A DNA stretch of 6,981 nucleotides. Origin: an uncultured Ignavibacteriota bacterium. GTDB lineage: Bacteria; Bacteroidota; Ignavibacteria; UBA10030; UBA8401. Made by a program: the position numbers and the translations under genes. The stretch's first letter is position 1; every line of letters begins with the position of its first letter. Below are positions 4,605 to 6,981 of the stretch, one piece after another. The notes beneath the pieces are model-generated. The model did not search any database and was not told where the DNA came from. It was given only the letters and a program-made list of their open reading frames with translations. The DNA is taken from contig CAIVNT010000141.1 in assembly GCA_903907305.1 (NCBI GenBank), positions 1 to 6,981 on the forward strand, written 5' to 3'.

Positions 4605-6981
4605 ATGCGGATCCTCTCAACGCTCATCATCTGTTCACTCACGCTGTTCGGTCAAGACCAATTCGCATCACTTGTGAATCCATTTATCGGCACGGATGGA
4701 CATGGACACACATTTCCCGGAGCGACCGCACCGTTCGGCATGGTGCAGCTGAGTCCTGATACACGCGTTGAGGGATGGGATGCGTGCGGCGGATATCATT
4801 ATTCCGATTCCACAATTCTTGGTTTTACGCACACGCATCTCAGCGGGACCGGGGTTCCCGATTACGGAGATATCCTGCTGATGCCGATGGTTCAAAAACC
4901 GAGTCTTGATCCGAAAGAATATCATTCATCCTTTTCCCATACCAATGAATTTGCCTCTGCGGGTTTCTATCACGTCGTACTCGATGACGGCCTGATCGAT
5001 GTGGATCTGACAGCCACAACTCGCGTGGGGATCCATCGCTACCGTTTTCGGAAAACAGATTCTGCGTATGTGATCGTCGATCTTCATCATGGACTCGGAC
5101 CGGATGTGGTGATAGAATCGCAAATGGAACAGAACGGCACGACGGAGATCAGCGGTTACCGTCACTCGCGCGGATGGGCACAGAACCAGCGGCTCTATTT
5201 TGTTGCGCAGTTCTCCCTGCCGATACGATCGATCTCAATTACGAATAATGATACCATTGCGTGGAAGAGCCGGACGTCACAAGGAACAAACCTAAAAGCC
5301 GCACTGCTGTTCGATACAAGAACGAAACAGGAACTGATCGTGAAAGTAGCGTTGTCGTCGGTCGGAACGGACGGCGCACGAAAGAATCTTGCAGCGGAAG
5401 CGCCGGGCTGGGATTTTGATGCATTGGCGAAGAGAACAGTTATGGAATGGAATAAAGAATTATTCAAGATCTCCGTCTTCGGCGGGACAAAAGACCAGCA
5501 GATCATTTTCTATACGGCATTATATCATTGCATGATCGCACCGAATATTTTTTCCGATGTGGACGGACGGTACCGCGGAATGGATAACACGATCCGAACC
5601 GCAAAGGATGGAATACGTTTCACCGTCTTCTCGTTGTGGGACACATTCCGTGCGCTGCATCCACTGATGACGATCATCAATGAGAAGAGGACAGCAGAAT
5701 TCGTCAATACATTCCTTGCACAATATAAAGAGAGCGGAATACTTCCTGTGTGGGAATTGAGTTCCAATGAGACCAATTGTATGATCGGATACCATTCCGT
5801 CTCCGTTATCGCTGATGCGATCGCAAAGAATATCTACGGTATCAACAAAGAAAAAGCATTGACGGCGATGATCAACAGTGCGGAGAAAGATCAGTTCGGT
5901 CTTCAATCGTATAAGAACAATGGGTACGTTCTCGGGGAGAAGGAATCCGAATCTGTCTCCAAAACGCTGGAATATGCGTATGATGACTGGTGCATTGCAC
6001 GGACGGCGGAGTCACTCGGTAAAAGTGAAACCGCTGAACGATTCTACAAGCGTTCGCAGAATTACCGTAACGTCTTCGATCCGTCGGCCGGATTCATGCG
6101 CGGAAAGAAAAACGGCATGTGGAACAGTCCTTTCAGTCCCGCTTCGGTCTCGCTTGATTTTACCGAAGCAAATTCGTGGCAGTACAGCTTTTTCGTCCCG
6201 CAGGACATCGGCGGAATGATGGATTTGTACGGAGGGAAAGAGAAATTCATCGGCAAATTGGACGAACTCTTTTCCACCGCCAGTAAACTCGAAGGACGAC
6301 AGCAATCCGACATTACCGGAATGATCGGGCAGTATGCACACGGGAATGAGCCAAGTCATCACATGGCGTATCTTTATACCTATGCGGGAGCGCCGTCCAA
6401 AACGCAGGAACGAACGAGACAGATCCTGAATGAGATGTATTCGAACAGACCGGACGGACTTTCGGGCAATGAGGATTGCGGGCAGATGTCCGCCTGGTAC
6501 GTGATGAGTGCCATGGGATTGTATCAGGTGACACCGGGAAATCCCGAATATACGATGACGGCTCCATTGTTCGATTCGGTGAAGATCCGCCTTGAGAATA
6601 AAAAGTGGTTCACCATTATTACCAGAAAACAATCACCGGAAGATCGATATATCCAATCCGCACGGATGAACGGAACCGAGATGAAAGAATTATTCTTTTC
6701 ACACAACGATGTCGTCAACGGAGCAACAATTCATCTCGAGATCGGAAATGATCCTTCAAGCGGGTTCGACAACGAAAAAACCGGACGTATGCCGCTCAAA
6801 ATTCCATTTACCTCCGTTCCATATTTTTCATCTGCAGGGAATTCGTTCCGCGATTCTGTTAACGTTACCATGCACACTGTGGAAACTGATGCTGCGATCT
6901 ATTATTCGGTCACTACCGGCAGACTGGAATGTCAAAAAGCCATGCGGTATGAACATCCCATAACAATAAAAGAGCGGTCAA
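4605..6981 (+). CDS. Secreted GH92 family glycosidase (alpha-mannosidase type), 3' end missing
   Basis: Partial gene. GGAG at 4595-4598 supports the ATG at 4605. The frame is open for 792 full codons to the right edge, with no stop or frameshift. Residues 1-16 form a signal peptide (MRILSTLIICSLTLFG). The GH92 domain opens with VNPFIGTDGHGHTFPG (24-39), APFGMVQLSPDT (42-53), GWDACGGYHY (57-66) and GFTHTHLSGTG (73-83). Further conserved blocks are EANSWQY (521-527), HGNEPSHH (579-586) and GNEDCGQMSAWY (621-632), which contain the acidic residues of the family active site. GH92 enzymes are calcium-dependent, inverting exo-alpha-mannosidases; linkage preference cannot be told from these motifs. 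From about 748, FRDSVNVTMHT...AAIYYSVT resembles the chitobiase C-terminal (CHB_HEX_C) beta domain often attached to such enzymes. A T9SS sorting domain may lie beyond the edge. It is divergent from the GH3 gene, fitting joint breakdown of mannose- and GlcNAc-containing glycans such as N-glycans. Confidence 0.93.
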   Translation, partial: MRILSTLIICSLTLFGQDQFASLVNPFIGTDGHGHTFPGATAPFGMVQLSPDTRVEGWDACGGYHYSDSTILGFTHTHLSGTGVPDYGDILLMPMVQKPSLDPKEYHSSFSHTNEFASAGFYHVVLDDGLIDVDLTATTRVGIHRYRFRKTDSAYVIVDLHHGLGPDVVIESQMEQNGTTEISGYRHSRGWAQNQRLYFVAQFSLPIRSISITNNDTIAWKSRTSQGTNLKAALLFDTRTKQELIVKVALSSVGTDGARKNLAAEAPGWDFDALAKRTVMEWNKELFKISVFGGTKDQQIIFYTALYHCMIAPNIFSDVDGRYRGMDNTIRTAKDGIRFTVFSLWDTFRALHPLMTIINEKRTAEFVNTFLAQYKESGILPVWELSSNETNCMIGYHSVSVIADAIAKNIYGINKEKALTAMINSAEKDQFGLQSYKNNGYVLGEKESESVSKTLEYAYDDWCIARTAESLGKSETAERFYKRSQNYRNVFDPSAGFMRGKKNGMWNSPFSPASVSLDFTEANSWQYSFFVPQDIGGMMDLYGGKEKFIGKLDELFSTASKLEGRQQSDITGMIGQYAHGNEPSHHMAYLYTYAGAPSKTQERTRQILNEMYSNRPDGLSGNEDCGQMSAWYVMSAMGLYQVTPGNPEYTMTAPLFDSVKIRLENKKWFTIITRKQSPEDRYIQSARMNGTEMKELFFSHNDVVNGATIHLEIGNDPSSGFDNEKTGRMPLKIPFTSVPYFSSAGNSFRDSVNVTMHTVETDAAIYYSVTTGRLECQKAMRYEHPITIKERS

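Noticed and set aside
4605..4660. Lipoprotein signal in the GH92 protein (Cys10)
   Set aside because: Cys10 sits in the middle of the hydrophobic core (LIICSLTLFG) rather than after a lipobox, so an ordinary signal peptide is the better reading.
6012..6632. 206-codon minus-strand frame
   Set aside because: It is antisense to the GH92 coding sequence, whose family motifs run unbroken through this stretch; it has no features of its own.

Overview
The window looks like chromosomal DNA from the Ignavibacteria/Chlorobi side of the Bacteroidota-Chlorobi group. The best evidence is a C-terminal type IX secretion (T9SS) sorting domain with the QNYPNPFNP motif on a secreted glycosidase. Clear purine-rich Shine-Dalgarno sequences before most genes, base composition near 50% GC by eye, and scattered non-coding repeats of kinds I associate with such genomes fit as well. 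The species cannot be named from this sequence.

Layout. Bases 1-298 hold the 3' end of a flotillin-like (SPFH family) gene, closed by two tandem hairpin terminators (311-382). The gene-free stretch 299-613 then carries a long imperfect hairpin, a CACAGAG-type repeat and a small leader hairpin. Next come a small secreted protein of unknown function with a HEAT-like look (614-1036) and a second CACAGAG-type repeat in opposite orientation. A small divergent GIY-YIG-like protein (1217-1537) follows. It converges, with overlapping stop codons, on an uncharacterised 79-residue protein on the minus strand (1534-1773).

Two further minus-strand genes follow. An SDR-type L-threonine 3-dehydrogenase (1927-2949) ends in two hairpins. 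Upstream of it lies a secreted family GH3 beta-N-acetylhexosaminidase of the NagZ type with a T9SS sorting domain (3032-4387). Across a 217-base divergent spacer, which contains a palindromic CCCTTCGACTC...GCTCAGGGTGAC repeat, a GH92 mannosidase-type gene starts at 4605 and runs off the right edge. It is the largest gene here, with 792 residues visible and no stop.

How the genes may work together. The divergent GH3/GH92 pair are both exported and would act on N-acetylhexosamine- and mannose-containing glycans, so 3032-6981 looks like a small glycan or glycoprotein breakdown locus. The threonine dehydrogenase may be co-transcribed with the GH3 gene but belongs to amino-acid catabolism. The left half is a set of unrelated small genes between non-coding repeats. 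I see no defence system, prophage, CRISPR array, tRNA, rRNA or insertion sequence. The least ordinary items are the GIY-YIG-like protein with altered active-site motifs, the two unknown small proteins, and the structured repeats between genes.
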